Positions 17,097 to 26,341 of a DNA stretch of 64,000 bases are shown piece by piece. Each line of letters begins with the position of its first letter. Within the stretch, counting starts at the first letter, position 1. The notes beneath the pieces are model-generated. The model saw only the letters and a list, made by a program, of their open reading frames with translations, had not been told where the DNA came from and ran no database searches. Source of the DNA: Caballeronia pedi (lineage in GTDB: Bacteria > Pseudomonadota > Gammaproteobacteria > Burkholderiales > Burkholderiaceae). Position numbers and translations under genes: made by a program. Where the stretch lies: contig NZ_FCOE02000028.1 of assembly GCF_001544915.2 (NCBI RefSeq), positions 1 to 64,000 on the forward strand, given 5' to 3'.

Positions 17097-17846
17097 TCAC
17101 AGTACCTTGGCCTCGGTCTTCAGCTTTTCGACCAGTGTCTTCACATCCGGCACCTTCACGCCGGCTGCCCGCTTCGCTGGTTCGGCAACTTTTAGCGTCC
17201 TGATCCGCGGCGCGACATCTACGCCGAGGTCTTCGGGCTTCACGGTTTCCAGCGGCTTCTTTTTCGCCTTCATGATGTTCGGCAGCGTCACGTAGCGCGG
17301 CTCATTCAGGCGCAGGTCGGTCGTGACGACGGCCGGCAGCGTCAGCGAAAGCGTTTCCGTGCCGCCGTCCACTTCGCGCGAGACAGTTGCGAAGCCGTCG
17401 GCGATTGTTATCTTCGATGCGAACGTCGCTTGCGGGAAGCCGGCCAGCGCAGCCAGCATCTGCCCCGTCTGGTTCGAGTCGTCGTCGATGGCCTGCTTGC
17501 CGAGGATCACCAACTGCGGTTGCTCCTTGTCGACCAGCGCTTTGAGCACCTTTGCGACGCCCAGCGGCTCGACGCTGTCGTTCGACTGCACGAGGATCGC
17601 GCGATCCGCGCCGATCGCCAGCGCCGTGCGCAGCGTTTCCTGCGCCTGCGCGACGCCGACCGACACGGCGATCACTTCGGTTGCGACGCCCGCTTCCTTC
17701 AGCCGGACCGCTTCTTCCACTGCGATTTCATCGAACGGGTTCATCGACATCTTCACACTCGCGATGTCGACGCCCGACTGATCTGATTTGACGCTGACCT
17801 TCACGTTCGCGTCCACGACACGCTTGACGGGGACCAATACCTTCAC
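17097..17846 (-). CDS. etfB: Electron transfer flavoprotein beta subunit
   Basis: 249 residues. It begins KVLVPVKRVVDANVKV and carries the ETF-beta signature around LRLNEPRYVTLPNIMKAKKK. The frame opens at ATG 17864, but the GTG at 17846 has AGGAG eight bases upstream and matches the family start. A second etfB begins at 63596 at the right edge. The two share most of the N-terminal half but differ at many surface positions, so the window carries two ETF sets. Confidence 0.97.
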   Translation of the reverse strand: MKVLVPVKRVVDANVKVSVKSDQSGVDIASVKMSMNPFDEIAVEEAVRLKEAGVATEVIAVSVGVAQAQETLRTALAIGADRAILVQSNDSVEPLGVAKVLKALVDKEQPQLVILGKQAIDDDSNQTGQMLAALAGFPQATFASKITIADGFATVSREVDGGTETLSLTLPAVVTTDLRLNEPRYVTLPNIMKAKKKPLETVKPEDLGVDVAPRIRTLKVAEPAKRAAGVKVPDVKTLVEKLKTEAKVL

Positions 17847-17962
17847 TTTGCATCTCCTTTCCATTCAACATTGAACCGAAGGCCGCGTGTGCGGCCATTG
17901 CATTGGTATGGTGTTCACAGTGGCGGTTCGATCGGCGTTGCGTCAATACCGCTCGAACGATG

Positions 17963-17979
17963 GTTCCGTACTTCGGAAG
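17963..17979 (+). promoter_or_regulatory. GTTCCGTAC-type operator copy, etfB/racemase divergent promoter
   Basis: GTTCCGTACTTCGGAAG contains TTCCG-N5-CGGAA, a perfect inverted repeat. It lies 116 bases upstream of etfB and 120 bases upstream of the racemase, so it could control both. Confidence 0.6.
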
Positions 17980-18003
17980 GCTGCGGGATCGCCTAATTCG
18001 CGG

Positions 18004-18020
18004 TTTCGACTGCAGCGAAA
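18004..18020. promoter_or_regulatory. TTTCG-N7-CGAAA inverted repeat
   Basis: TTTCG (18004-18008) and CGAAA (18016-18020) are exact mirrors around a CTGCAG-containing centre. It is followed by another mirror, TTCGA-CAAA-TCGAA, near 18027. It sits in the racemase promoter next to the 17963 operator. Confidence 0.35.
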
Positions 18021-18099
18021 TGCCGGTTCGACAAATCGAAATTGGACTGCCTGCCTGACACGGGTAAGCTCAACGGGCGCTTCCATGGAGACACTCGCG

Positions 18100-19254
18100 A
18101 TGCACAACGCTAAAGGGCCGCTTGCAGGTATCAGGATCGTGGAACTAGGTGGTATAGGGCCTGTGCCGTTCTGCTGCATGCTGTTGTCGGATCTTGGCGC
18201 CGATGTCATTCGTATCGACCGGCCGCCCGGCTACGACGGCGGTCAGCCCGGCGATCCCCGCTTCAACCTGCTGAATCGCGGCCGACGCAGCGCCGCACTC
18301 GATCTGAAGAAAAAGGAAGCGGCCGAGGCGATCCTCAAGCTCGCCGGTCAGGCCGACGCGTTGATCGAGGGCTTTCGCCCGGGCGTCGCGGAGAAGCTGG
18401 GACTCGGCCCCGACGCTTGCCTTGCGGCGAACCCCGCGCTCGTCTATGGCCGCATGACCGGTTGGGGGCAGCATGGGCCGCTCGCGCAGGCGCCGGGCCA
18501 CGACATCAACTACATCTCTCTGAGCGGCGTGCTGCACTCAGTCGGCGTGGTCGGCGGACCGCCCGTGATTCCCCTCAATCTGGCGGGCGATTTCGGCGGC
18601 GGCTCGCTGTATCTTGCGCTCGGCGTGGTATCGGCGATTCTCGAGAGCAAGCGCTCGGGGAAGGGGCAGGTAGTGGACGCCGCGATGGTCGACGGCTCCG
18701 CTTCGCTGATGACGCTCTTCTACGGAATGTTCGCGAGCGGGTACTGGAAGGACGAGCGCGGCAGCAATCGTCTGGACTCCGGTGCGCCCTGGTACAACGT
18801 GTACGAGACTGCCGACGGCCGCTGGCTCAGCATCGGCTCGAACGAAGCGCGTTTCTGGCGCAATACACTGGCGATGCTGGGCTTGCGCGAAGAAGAGATG
18901 CCTGACCAGCACGATCGTTCCCGCTGGCCGGAGATGCATGCGAAGTTCACAGCGATCTTCCGAACGCGTACCCGCGACGAATGGTGCGCGCTCGCCGAGG
19001 GCCGCGATGTCTGCATCGCGCCGGTCATGTCGCTGGCGGAAGCGCCGGACCATCCGCACTTGCGCGCACGGCAGACGTTCGTCGAACGCGACGGAGTCAT
19101 CCAGCCGGCGCCCGCGCCACGCTTCAGCAGAACGCCCGGCGAGATCCAGTCGGCGCCTGCGCTGCCCGGCGAGCATACCGACGAGGTGCTCGGCGACTGG
19201 GGATTTACCGCCATCGAACTCGAAAGGCTGCGCGAGGCCGGCGCGATCGCGTGA
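18100..19254 (+). CDS. Alpha-methylacyl-CoA racemase-type CoA-transferase family protein
   Basis: 384 residues, family III fold. The AMACR signature is present: His134 in APGHDINYISLSG and Asp164 in NLAGDFGGGSLYL, the acid/base pair that exchanges the alpha proton of 2-methylacyl-CoA esters. This suggests conversion of (R)- to (S)-methylacyl-CoA before dehydrogenation by the next gene. ATG 18100 has GGAG nine bases upstream; ATG 18085 is an alternative. A paralogue lies at 56426-57592, again beside an acyl-CoA dehydrogenase set. Confidence 0.9.
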   Translation: MHNAKGPLAGIRIVELGGIGPVPFCCMLLSDLGADVIRIDRPPGYDGGQPGDPRFNLLNRGRRSAALDLKKKEAAEAILKLAGQADALIEGFRPGVAEKLGLGPDACLAANPALVYGRMTGWGQHGPLAQAPGHDINYISLSGVLHSVGVVGGPPVIPLNLAGDFGGGSLYLALGVVSAILESKRSGKGQVVDAAMVDGSASLMTLFYGMFASGYWKDERGSNRLDSGAPWYNVYETADGRWLSIGSNEARFWRNTLAMLGLREEEMPDQHDRSRWPEMHAKFTAIFRTRTRDEWCALAEGRDVCIAPVMSLAEAPDHPHLRARQTFVERDGVIQPAPAPRFSRTPGEIQSAPALPGEHTDEVLGDWGFTAIELERLREAGAIA

Positions 19255-19407
19255 CGTCGCCGCGGCCGTATGGGCCGCAGCCGATTTCGATATTTCGAAT
19301 CGTCACTTCAGAAACGGTCAGTTGGTTTGCGGCGCGTGAAGTCATAAGCTCGTTCCACGATGAACATGCGGCTGCTTCAGCAGACGTCAACACATGGAGC
19401 GAAGACA

Positions 19408-20550
19408 ATGGCTAACTTTCTCGACGACTCGCAAACGATGTGGCTCGAAACCGTGAACAAGTTCATGGACAACGAGATCACGGTCGAATACGTGCGCAAA
19501 TGCGACACGAACCGCGACTACCCCTACGAAGCGTATGAAAAAATCGCGCAGCAAGGTTGGCTCGGCATCCTGATTCCGGAAACCGAAGGCGGTTCGGGCG
19601 GCGACATCTTCGACTATTCGCTGATGGCCGAAGGGCTCGGCAAGTTCGGCTTCGACTTCGCGTGCTCGGTGCTGGTGCCGACGTTCACCGCGATGAACAT
19701 CACCAAATTCGGCACGCCGGCGCAGAAGAAGCAATACGTGCAGCCATTCATCGACGGCAAGATCCGCTTCTCGGTGTCCATCTCCGAACCCGATGCAGGC
19801 TCCGACGCCGCGAACACGAAGACGCGCGCACGTCGCGACAGCAACGGCGACTGGGTCGTCAGCGGCCAGAAGCTCTGGTGCAGCGGCGCCGCCGCGAAGA
19901 ACACAGTGATCGCGATGCTGGTGCGAACGAGCACGGATGACAAGCACAAGGGCCTGTCGGTGCTGCTCATTCCGAACGACACGCCGGGGATGGTGATCAA
20001 CAAGCTGCCGACGTTGTCGCGTCACGCGACGGGCACCACCGAGATCTTCCTCGACGAAGTGCGCGTGCCTGCCGATGCGCTGCTGGGCGAGGAAGGGCAG
20101 GGCTGGAAAATCATCACCGAACACCTCGAACTCGAACGTTGTGCGGTGGCCGCGGCTTATACGGGCAATGCACAGCAGGCCGTCTCGACGGCCACACGTT
20201 ACGCACACGACCGCATTCAGTTCGACCACCAACTGTACGACTTCCAGGTGATTCGCCACATGCTCGCCGACTGCCAGACCAAGGTCGAGGCCGCGCGCCT
20301 GCTGTGCTATCGCGCCGCGCGGATGGCAGCCGATCACGTGCCGTGCAGCCGCGAAGTCTCGATGGCGAAGCTGTATGGCTCGGAAACGCTGAAGGAATGC
20401 GCGCTGGCCGGCATGCAGATTCTCGGGGGCTACGCGAATCTGCCGGAAGCGGACATGGAGCGTTATCTGCGCGAGAGCATCCAGTCGACGATCGGCGGTG
20501 GCACGTCGCAGATCCAGCGCACGATCATCGCGAAATCGATGCGCCAGTAA
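19408..20550 (+). CDS. Acyl-CoA dehydrogenase, isovaleryl-CoA-type catalytic base
   Basis: 380-residue flavoenzyme forming the alpha,beta-double bond of an acyl-CoA. The FAD/substrate segment ISEPDAGSDAAN lies near residue 126. The MCAD-type base in IYEGT is absent (the segment reads IGGGTSQIQR). A Glu occurs at position 243 in LELER, where isovaleryl-CoA dehydrogenase has its base. This fits branched or bulky substrates, in line with the upstream racemase. GGAG lies nine bases before ATG 19408. It leads the block acyl-CoA dehydrogenase, MaoC, thiolase-like, DUF35. Confidence 0.95.
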   Translation: MANFLDDSQTMWLETVNKFMDNEITVEYVRKCDTNRDYPYEAYEKIAQQGWLGILIPETEGGSGGDIFDYSLMAEGLGKFGFDFACSVLVPTFTAMNITKFGTPAQKKQYVQPFIDGKIRFSVSISEPDAGSDAANTKTRARRDSNGDWVVSGQKLWCSGAAAKNTVIAMLVRTSTDDKHKGLSVLLIPNDTPGMVINKLPTLSRHATGTTEIFLDEVRVPADALLGEEGQGWKIITEHLELERCAVAAAYTGNAQQAVSTATRYAHDRIQFDHQLYDFQVIRHMLADCQTKVEAARLLCYRAARMAADHVPCSREVSMAKLYGSETLKECALAGMQILGGYANLPEADMERYLRESIQSTIGGGTSQIQRTIIAKSMRQ

Positions 20551-20569
20551 CCTCTTTCCATCTGTCGCC

Positions 20570-20597
20570 GGCGCGGCGCGCTTGACGCCGCCGCGCC
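20570..20597. terminator. GC-rich hairpin between acyl-CoA dehydrogenase and MaoC genes
   Basis: GGCGCGGCG (20570-20578) pairs perfectly with CGCCGCGCC (20589-20597). There is no T-tract. In this position it may be an attenuating or transcript-stabilising stem rather than a full terminator. Confidence 0.4.
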
Positions 20598-20632
20598 GTA
20601 TTCGAGCATCCAACTGATCAGGAGACCCCGCC

Positions 20633-21130
20633 ATGAGCGGCATCAACAACAGCATCAACATTCCCCTCGACGAACTGGAAGTCGGCATGAAGTTCCGCTC
20701 GCCCGGCCGCACCGTGACCGAAAGCGACGTCGTGATGTTCTGCATGTTCACGGGCAACTGGATCGAAATCCACTCGAACAAGGAATATGCGGAGAAGACG
20801 CGCTGGGGCGAGCGCATCGTGCAGGGCATGCTGACGTTCTCGCTGATCTCCGGCCTCCTGCAATTCGGCCCCGCGATCCAGGCAAATTATGGCGTCGACA
20901 AGATGCGCTTCCTGAATCCGGTGAAGATCGGCGACACGGTCTACGCGAGCGCCGAGGTCATCGCCAAGAAGGAAAAGGACGACAAGTTCGGCGTCGGCAC
21001 GATGCTGATCCAGGCGTACAACCAGCGCGGCGAAGTCGTGCAGCGCAGCGAATGGAGCCTGTTGATGCTGCGCAAGCGCGCGGACCTCGATGCGCTGATC
21101 GCCGAAGCGCAACCCGAGTTCAAGGTCTGA
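20633..21130 (+). CDS. MaoC-like (hot-dog) dehydratase
   Basis: 165 residues, one hot-dog domain. The hydratase motif is recognisable as ESDVVMFCMFTGNWIEIHSNKEYA followed by GERIVQGML, with catalytic Asp/His replaced in part (N and H in GNWIEIHS). It probably adds water to an enoyl-CoA made by the dehydrogenase just upstream. AGGAG lies before ATG 20633. The stop is 11 bases before the thiolase-like start. Small MaoC proteins next to a thiolase-like/DUF35 pair are known from bacterial steroid side-chain degradation. Confidence 0.9.
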   Translation: MSGINNSINIPLDELEVGMKFRSPGRTVTESDVVMFCMFTGNWIEIHSNKEYAEKTRWGERIVQGMLTFSLISGLLQFGPAIQANYGVDKMRFLNPVKIGDTVYASAEVIAKKEKDDKFGVGTMLIQAYNQRGEVVQRSEWSLLMLRKRADLDALIAEAQPEFKV

Positions 21131-21141
21131 GGAGCGCAGCC

Positions 21142-22353
21142 ATGACTCCTCGTCCAGTTGCGGCGATCGTCGGCATGGGCGATGCCTATGCATCGCGCGC
21201 GAATCGCAAGGATCCGCTGCAGTTGGCCGCCGAGGCAACGCTCGACGCGCTTGCGGAAGCGGGCATCCGCAAGGATCAGGTCGATGCGGTGTTCACGGGA
21301 CGTTCGCCATGGGCCGACAAGCGTTCGCAGTGGAGCAACATCTTCATCTCGCACATGCAGATGCCGGTGACGATCACAAGCGAGGTGACGATGCATGGCG
21401 CGGGCCTGACGTCCACGCTTGCCATCGCTTCGCAGATGATCGCGGCGGGGCGCGCGGAATACGTGCTGTGCCTGCAGAGCGACGCCACCGAGTTGTTCGT
21501 CGACGCGGTCGCGATGGGCGCGGAAGCCGATGCCGATCCGCAGTTCGAGATTCCGTACGGCCCGACGATTCCCGCGCTCTACGCGCAGGCCGCGCAGCGC
21601 TACTTTCACGAATTCGGCATCACTGAAAGCGATCTCGCCGACGTCGCGATCGCGAACCAGCGCTGGGGGCGCCATCATCCGCACGCGGCGAAGGCGAAGT
21701 TCGGCGAGATCGATCGTGCGACGGTGCTGTCGTCCCCCTATGTCGCGACGCCGCTGCGCCGCTGGATGTGTTCGACGTGGGGCGGCGGCACGGGTGGCGC
21801 GTTCGTCGTGACGTCGCCGGAGCATGCGCGCCATGCACGCGATCCCGTGTATTTGCTCGGGTACGGATCGGCGACGACGCACGAATATCTGACCGACCGG
21901 ATGAACATGCGCCATTGCCGCTACGAAAGCCTCGGCGCATTCCCGAACCTGACCACCACGGCCACGGCCGAAGCGGCACGCCAGGCCTATGCGATGTCGG
22001 GGCTGGCACCGTCCGATATCGACATGGCGCAGATCTCGGTGAATTTTGCGCACATGGGGCCGATCGTGATGGAGGACCTGGGGTTCGCGAAGAAAGGGCA
22101 CGGCATCGACCTCTATCGCGAAGGACGAACCGGAGTCGACGGCGACCTGCCGACCGACACGAACGGCGGCTGGCTGTCGTTCGGGCAACCCGGTATCTCG
22201 TGCAACATGGACAGCATGATCGAGGCCGTCCGGCAACTGCGCGGGAAGGCACTGGGGCTTGCGCCCTCGCGCCGTCCCGAGACCGTGCTGGTGCAGGGCG
22301 CGGGCGGGATGCTGGCCGCCGGCGCGGTGGTGCTGCTGTCTACCGCAACGTGA
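21142..22353 (+). CDS. Thiolase-like (lipid-transfer-protein/Ltp type) protein, probable retro-aldolase subunit
   Basis: 403 residues with the two-domain thiolase fold. The residues needed for thiolysis are missing: the nucleophile Cys position is His85 (TMHGAGLTS), the C-terminal GHP motif reads GQP (Gln349), and the second Cys region reads VQGAGG. Ltp-type proteins with such replacements act as acyl-CoA aldolases when paired with a DUF35 protein, and a DUF35 gene follows 19 bases later. I infer C-C bond cleavage of a beta-hydroxyacyl-CoA with a tertiary hydroxyl. GGAG precedes ATG 21142. Confidence 0.88.
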   Translation: MTPRPVAAIVGMGDAYASRANRKDPLQLAAEATLDALAEAGIRKDQVDAVFTGRSPWADKRSQWSNIFISHMQMPVTITSEVTMHGAGLTSTLAIASQMIAAGRAEYVLCLQSDATELFVDAVAMGAEADADPQFEIPYGPTIPALYAQAAQRYFHEFGITESDLADVAIANQRWGRHHPHAAKAKFGEIDRATVLSSPYVATPLRRWMCSTWGGGTGGAFVVTSPEHARHARDPVYLLGYGSATTHEYLTDRMNMRHCRYESLGAFPNLTTTATAEAARQAYAMSGLAPSDIDMAQISVNFAHMGPIVMEDLGFAKKGHGIDLYREGRTGVDGDLPTDTNGGWLSFGQPGISCNMDSMIEAVRQLRGKALGLAPSRRPETVLVQGAGGMLAAGAVVLLSTAT

Positions 22354-22372
22354 TACCCGATCGAGAACTTCC

Positions 22373-22801
22373 ATGACCGAAACGCACTCGCCGCATTTGC
22401 CACTTTCCTGGCCGCAGCCGTACCGGCTGCTCGATGCGCAACCCTACTGGGATGCGCTGGCAGAAGAAAAGCTGACGTTCCAGCGCTGCACCTCATGCAG
22501 CGAAGCCGTGTGGCCGGCTCACTCGTTCTGCACGCACTGCGGTGCGAAGTCGCTCGACTGGATCGAGTCGTCCGGCCGCGGCGAGATCTATTCTCACAGC
22601 ACGGTTCTACGTGGGCCGACACCCGTGTGGGCCGAGATCGCGCCGTACACGGTCGGCTTCATCCGGATGGACGAAGGCTACTACCTCTTCGCGCAGATAG
22701 ACGAAGCACCCGAAGCGATCCGGATCGGGCAGCGCGTCGAAGTCCGGTTCGTGCAGCGTGGCGCACAAAAGCTGCCTGTGTTCGTACTAGCGTCATCCTG
22801 A
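22373..22801 (+). CDS. DUF35 OB-fold protein with rubredoxin-like zinc ribbon
   Basis: 142 residues. Zinc-ribbon cysteines are Cys39, Cys42, Cys53 and Cys56 (CTSC ... CTHC), followed by an OB-fold domain. DUF35 proteins form complexes with thiolase-like partners and are needed for their activity or CoA-ester binding. Direct downstream placement after the thiolase-like gene supports one complex. The start is ATG 22373. Confidence 0.9.
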   Translation: MTETHSPHLPLSWPQPYRLLDAQPYWDALAEEKLTFQRCTSCSEAVWPAHSFCTHCGAKSLDWIESSGRGEIYSHSTVLRGPTPVWAEIAPYTVGFIRMDEGYYLFAQIDEAPEAIRIGQRVEVRFVQRGAQKLPVFVLASS

Positions 22802-22868
22802 AGGCCGTTCATTCACGGAGGAGAGATCGTGAATAAGCTGAACCACCACCTCGTCGATGGAGGCTGAC

Positions 22869-24110
22869 ATGGCCGGACCACTGGACGGTGTGCGCATACT
22901 CGACCTGACGTCGAATTTTATGGGCCCGTATGCATCGCTGTTGCTGGCGGACATGGGCGCTGACGTGTGCAAGATCGAATCGCGCGACGGCGACACCACG
23001 CGCAACATCGGACCCAGCCGCAATCCCGGCATGGGGCCGATCTTCCTGCATCTGAATCGCAACAAGCGCAGCCTCGTGCTGGACCTGAAGCATCCGGACG
23101 GCATCGCCGCGCTCAAGCGCATGGCGCAAGCCGCCGACGTGCTGCTCTACAGCATGCGTCCGCATACGATGGCGAGGCTCGGCGTCGGCTACGAGGATGT
23201 GCGCAAGCTCAACCCCCGCATCATCTACTGCGGCGCATTCGGCTTCGGGCAAAACGGCCCCTATGCGACGCGCCCGGCCTACGACGATCTGATTCAGGCT
23301 GCGGTCGGCATGCCGGTGCTGCAGAGCCGCAAGAGCGGGCCGCCGGCCTATGTCGCGACGGCAGTCGCTGATCGTGTCGTAGGCATGGCGACCAGCAATG
23401 CAGTCGCCATGGCGCTGTACCGGCGCGAGAAGACCGGCATCGGCCAGCAGGTATTCGTGCCGATGATGGAAACCTTCGCGCATTTCGTGCTCGGCGATCA
23501 CCTGTACGGACACACATTCGTGCCGCCCATCGGCGACTGGGGCTATGCGCGGATGATGAATCCGGATCGCCGTCCGTATCGCACGCGCGATGGCTACATC
23601 GGCGTGAACGTGTACGCGGACCATCACTGGAAGCGCTTCTTCGTGCTGTCCGGGCATCCGGAGATGGCCGAAGATCCGCGCTTCAACAACATCGGCGGAC
23701 GCACCGAGCATATCGCGCAGTTGTACGCGTTTCTCGCAGACGTCTTCGAGACGCGGACCACGGCCGAATGGGTGAGCACGCTGACCGAAGCCGACATTCC
23801 GGTGATCGAGATGAATACGCCCGAGACGGTCATCGACGATCCGCACATGAAAGCGGTCGGCTTCTTCGCGGAGCAGGATCACCCGTCCGAAGGGCGGATC
23901 CGCACGCTCGGCATTGCGCAGGAATGGAGCCAGAGTGTGCCGGAACTTCGCCATCCGGCGCCACGGCTCGGCGAACACTCGGTGGCGCTGCTGACGGAGT
24001 ATGGCTTCAGCCGTGCTGAAATCGACGGGATGCTGCGCTCCGGCGGCGTCCATGCGCCCGAGACGGATACCGTGCCGCAATCTCGAAACGTACTGGATCA
24101 GGAGAATTGA
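22869..24110 (+). CDS. CaiB/BaiF family III CoA-transferase
   Basis: 413 residues. The catalytic Asp is Asp168 (ATAVADRVVG) and the N-terminal CoA-binding motif is LDGVRILDLTSNFMGPYASLLLADMGADVCKIE in two parts. ATG 22869 has GGAGG five bases upstream, so the earlier ATG at 22857, which contributes to that ribosome site, is not the start. It is one base apart from the next CoA-transferase gene (stop at 24110, ATG at 24112). Two adjacent CoA-transferases may form a hetero-oligomer or serve two substrates. Confidence 0.92.
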   Translation: MAGPLDGVRILDLTSNFMGPYASLLLADMGADVCKIESRDGDTTRNIGPSRNPGMGPIFLHLNRNKRSLVLDLKHPDGIAALKRMAQAADVLLYSMRPHTMARLGVGYEDVRKLNPRIIYCGAFGFGQNGPYATRPAYDDLIQAAVGMPVLQSRKSGPPAYVATAVADRVVGMATSNAVAMALYRREKTGIGQQVFVPMMETFAHFVLGDHLYGHTFVPPIGDWGYARMMNPDRRPYRTRDGYIGVNVYADHHWKRFFVLSGHPEMAEDPRFNNIGGRTEHIAQLYAFLADVFETRTTAEWVSTLTEADIPVIEMNTPETVIDDPHMKAVGFFAEQDHPSEGRIRTLGIAQEWSQSVPELRHPAPRLGEHSVALLTEYGFSRAEIDGMLRSGGVHAPETDTVPQSRNVLDQEN

Positions 24111-24111
24111 C

Positions 24112-25260
24112 ATGTTGCGCGATCTGCCGCTGTCGGGTGTCGTGGTGGTCGAACTGAGCGACAGCGCGTCGGCGCCGTTCGCCGGAAGGATCCTGGCGGC
24201 TCTGGGTGCCGAGGTGTGGAAGGTCGAGCGCCCTACGGGCGATTCGGCACGCGGCTGGGGGCCGAGCGAGTGGAAGGGCAGCGGTGCCGCCTACCACGGC
24301 CTGAATCGCGGCAAGCGCGCGGTCTCGATCGATATCAAGGATCGCGAGCAACTCGCGACGCTGCATCGGCTGATCGCGGAGCATGCGGACGTGTTCCTCC
24401 ACAACCTGCGGCCGGGCTCGAGCGCGCAATACGGGCTCGACGCCGATAGCCTGCGCGTAACCAAGCCGGAACTCGTCTACTGCGAGATCGGTGCATTCGG
24501 CCATCTCGGGCCGATGAACACGCTGCCCGGCTACGATCCGCTGATGCAGGCGTTTTCGGGGATCATGAGCATCACCGGCGAGGACGGGCAGGCGCCGGTT
24601 CGCGCCGGCGTGTCGATCGTCGATTTCGGCTCGGGCTTGTGGGCGGCAATCGGGATCCTGTCGGCGTTGTATCGCCGTCAGGTCAAGCATTGCGGCGCGA
24701 CCGTCAACGGATCGCTGCTGGAAACAGCGCTGGCATGGATGACGGTCAATATCGCGAACTACAGCGCCGATGGCGATATGGGCGGCCGGCACGGCTCCGG
24801 CGTCGCGTTCATCGTGCCGCATCGCGCGTACTCGGCGAGCGACGGCCATCTGATCATCAGCGCCGCGAACGATGCGCTATTCGCGAAGCTGTGCGCGGCG
24901 CTGGATCACCCCGAGTGGGCGCTCGACGACCGGTTCGCGACCAATGCGGGGCGGCTGAAGAACCGGACGGCGATCGATCGCCTGATCGGCGAGCGCCTGG
25001 CGACCAATTCCCGCGCGGCCTGGCAGGCGAAGCTCCAGGCGGCCGGGGTACCCGTGGCGCCGATCCAGACGACGGCGGAAGTGCTCGAGCATGCGCAGAC
25101 GCATGCGCTCGGAATTATCGAAAAACCGGCGGACGACGAGATCGGACTGGTCGGGCTGCCGCTGTCATTCGACGGCAAGCGCGCGCCGCCTTTGCATGCG
25201 GCACGGGACATCGGTGCCGATAACCCATTGCTCGAAACGTTGCTCGATTCGAGCCGCTAG
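24112..25260 (+). CDS. CaiB/BaiF family III CoA-transferase
   Basis: 382 residues. The catalytic Asp is Asp171 (VSIVDFGSGLW), and the N-terminal domain contains ALGAEVWKVERP and LNRGKRAVSID. GGAG precedes ATG 24112. It is tightly coupled to the upstream CoA-transferase. Compared with that protein, it belongs to a different subgroup (GSGLWAAIGILSALYRR). Like other members it would activate a carboxylate using an acyl-CoA such as succinyl-CoA. Confidence 0.92.
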   Translation: MLRDLPLSGVVVVELSDSASAPFAGRILAALGAEVWKVERPTGDSARGWGPSEWKGSGAAYHGLNRGKRAVSIDIKDREQLATLHRLIAEHADVFLHNLRPGSSAQYGLDADSLRVTKPELVYCEIGAFGHLGPMNTLPGYDPLMQAFSGIMSITGEDGQAPVRAGVSIVDFGSGLWAAIGILSALYRRQVKHCGATVNGSLLETALAWMTVNIANYSADGDMGGRHGSGVAFIVPHRAYSASDGHLIISAANDALFAKLCAALDHPEWALDDRFATNAGRLKNRTAIDRLIGERLATNSRAAWQAKLQAAGVPVAPIQTTAEVLEHAQTHALGIIEKPADDEIGLVGLPLSFDGKRAPPLHAARDIGADNPLLETLLDSSR

Positions 25261-25367
25261 GCTGTCGCCGGTCGCATCTCGTAAGATAATCCCGATACGG
25301 ATCACGCGCGGCGCGCTATGTCGGCCGCAGGGTCCGACAACGTCACGAAGACGTGCATGAGGGAGAC

Positions 25368-26297
25368 ATGAGTACTTTCAATCGCCTGCATCTGATCCGG
25401 CAGGTCGATCTGCTCACCTTGAAGCTGTTCTTGTCGGCGGTCGAGGAACAGCAGATCGGGCTGGCGGCGATTCGCGAAAACGTGGCCGCATCGACGGCGA
25501 CCAAGCGCATTCAGGATCTCGAGGACGTTGCGGGAATCAAACTGCTCGAACGCGGCCCGAAGGGGGTTGTGCCGAGTCCCGCGGGCGAGGTCCTCGTCCG
25601 TTATATCCGCCGGATTTTCGATAACCTCGACGGCATGCGCGCGGAGATCGCAACGTTCACCGACGGCATGCGCGGCGAGCTGACGATCGCGTCGGCGCGA
25701 TCGATCATCGTGCCGTTTCTCGCGCGTGAAGTAGGCGACTTCCAGCGCGAGTATCCACTCGTGGATCTCGTGATCAGCGAATTGGAGAATGCCGAAGTCG
25801 TGCAGGCGGTCGCGCGCGGCGAGGCCGATGTCGGCGTATTCGCGGCTGCGCACAAGCTCGATCTCGGCGGTGTCGACGTGACGCCGTACCGGGAGGATCG
25901 CCTGATTGCCGTCGTTCCGCAGGGACACCCCCTCGCCGGCCGCGCGAGCGTCACGATCGAGGATCTGCTGGAGGAGAATCTGATCGTGGTTGGCGCGATG
26001 CTCGGCGCGATCCAGGCCGCTGCGGGTCGGCTCGGCAGAGCGTTTCAGCCGCGATACGGCGTCCGTAGCGCAGGGGTGGCCGTCAGTCTGGTGCAGGCCG
26101 GGCTCGGTGTGACGGTTCAGCCGGAATGCCTGGTGAGTCATGAACTGTTCAACCGTGTTGCCGTGCTGGACCTGACGGAGCCGTGGGCCGTTCGGCGCGT
26201 ACAGATCGCGACAGCGCGCGGTCGTGAGTTGAATCCGATCGCACGCGCGCTGATCGAGCAACTGCTCGATCAGCCGGGAGACACGCGGGCCGAGTGA
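25368..26297 (+). CDS. LysR-family transcriptional regulator
   Basis: 309 residues. It aligns from its first Met with the 6313 regulator (RQVDLLTLKLFLSAVEEQQ against RRVDLFTLRLFLSVVEEQQ), which supports ATG 25368 over the upstream ATG 25353. The helix-turn-helix is followed by an effector domain with conserved GEADVGVF and VQAGLGVTVQPE. It closes the 18100-26297 block and converges on the leftward CoA-transferase. It is the likely local regulator of one of these. Confidence 0.92.
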   Translation: MSTFNRLHLIRQVDLLTLKLFLSAVEEQQIGLAAIRENVAASTATKRIQDLEDVAGIKLLERGPKGVVPSPAGEVLVRYIRRIFDNLDGMRAEIATFTDGMRGELTIASARSIIVPFLAREVGDFQREYPLVDLVISELENAEVVQAVARGEADVGVFAAAHKLDLGGVDVTPYREDRLIAVVPQGHPLAGRASVTIEDLLEENLIVVGAMLGAIQAAAGRLGRAFQPRYGVRSAGVAVSLVQAGLGVTVQPECLVSHELFNRVAVLDLTEPWAVRRVQIATARGRELNPIARALIEQLLDQPGDTRAE

Positions 26298-26314
26298 GGG
26301 ATCGTCGACACGCG

Positions 26315-26341
26315 CCGGCCATCGGCATGACATGCGGCCGG
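26315..26341. terminator. Hairpin between convergent LysR and CoA-transferase genes
   Basis: CCGGCC (26315-26320) pairs with GGCCGG (26336-26341) directly before the stop of the leftward CoA-transferase. No T-tract follows. The convergent position supports a transcript-end role. Confidence 0.35.

Noticed and set aside
19387..20829. A 480-codon minus-strand frame opposite the acyl-CoA dehydrogenase
   Set aside because: No recognisable domain and it spans the real dehydrogenase and part of the MaoC gene; high GC keeps such frames open.
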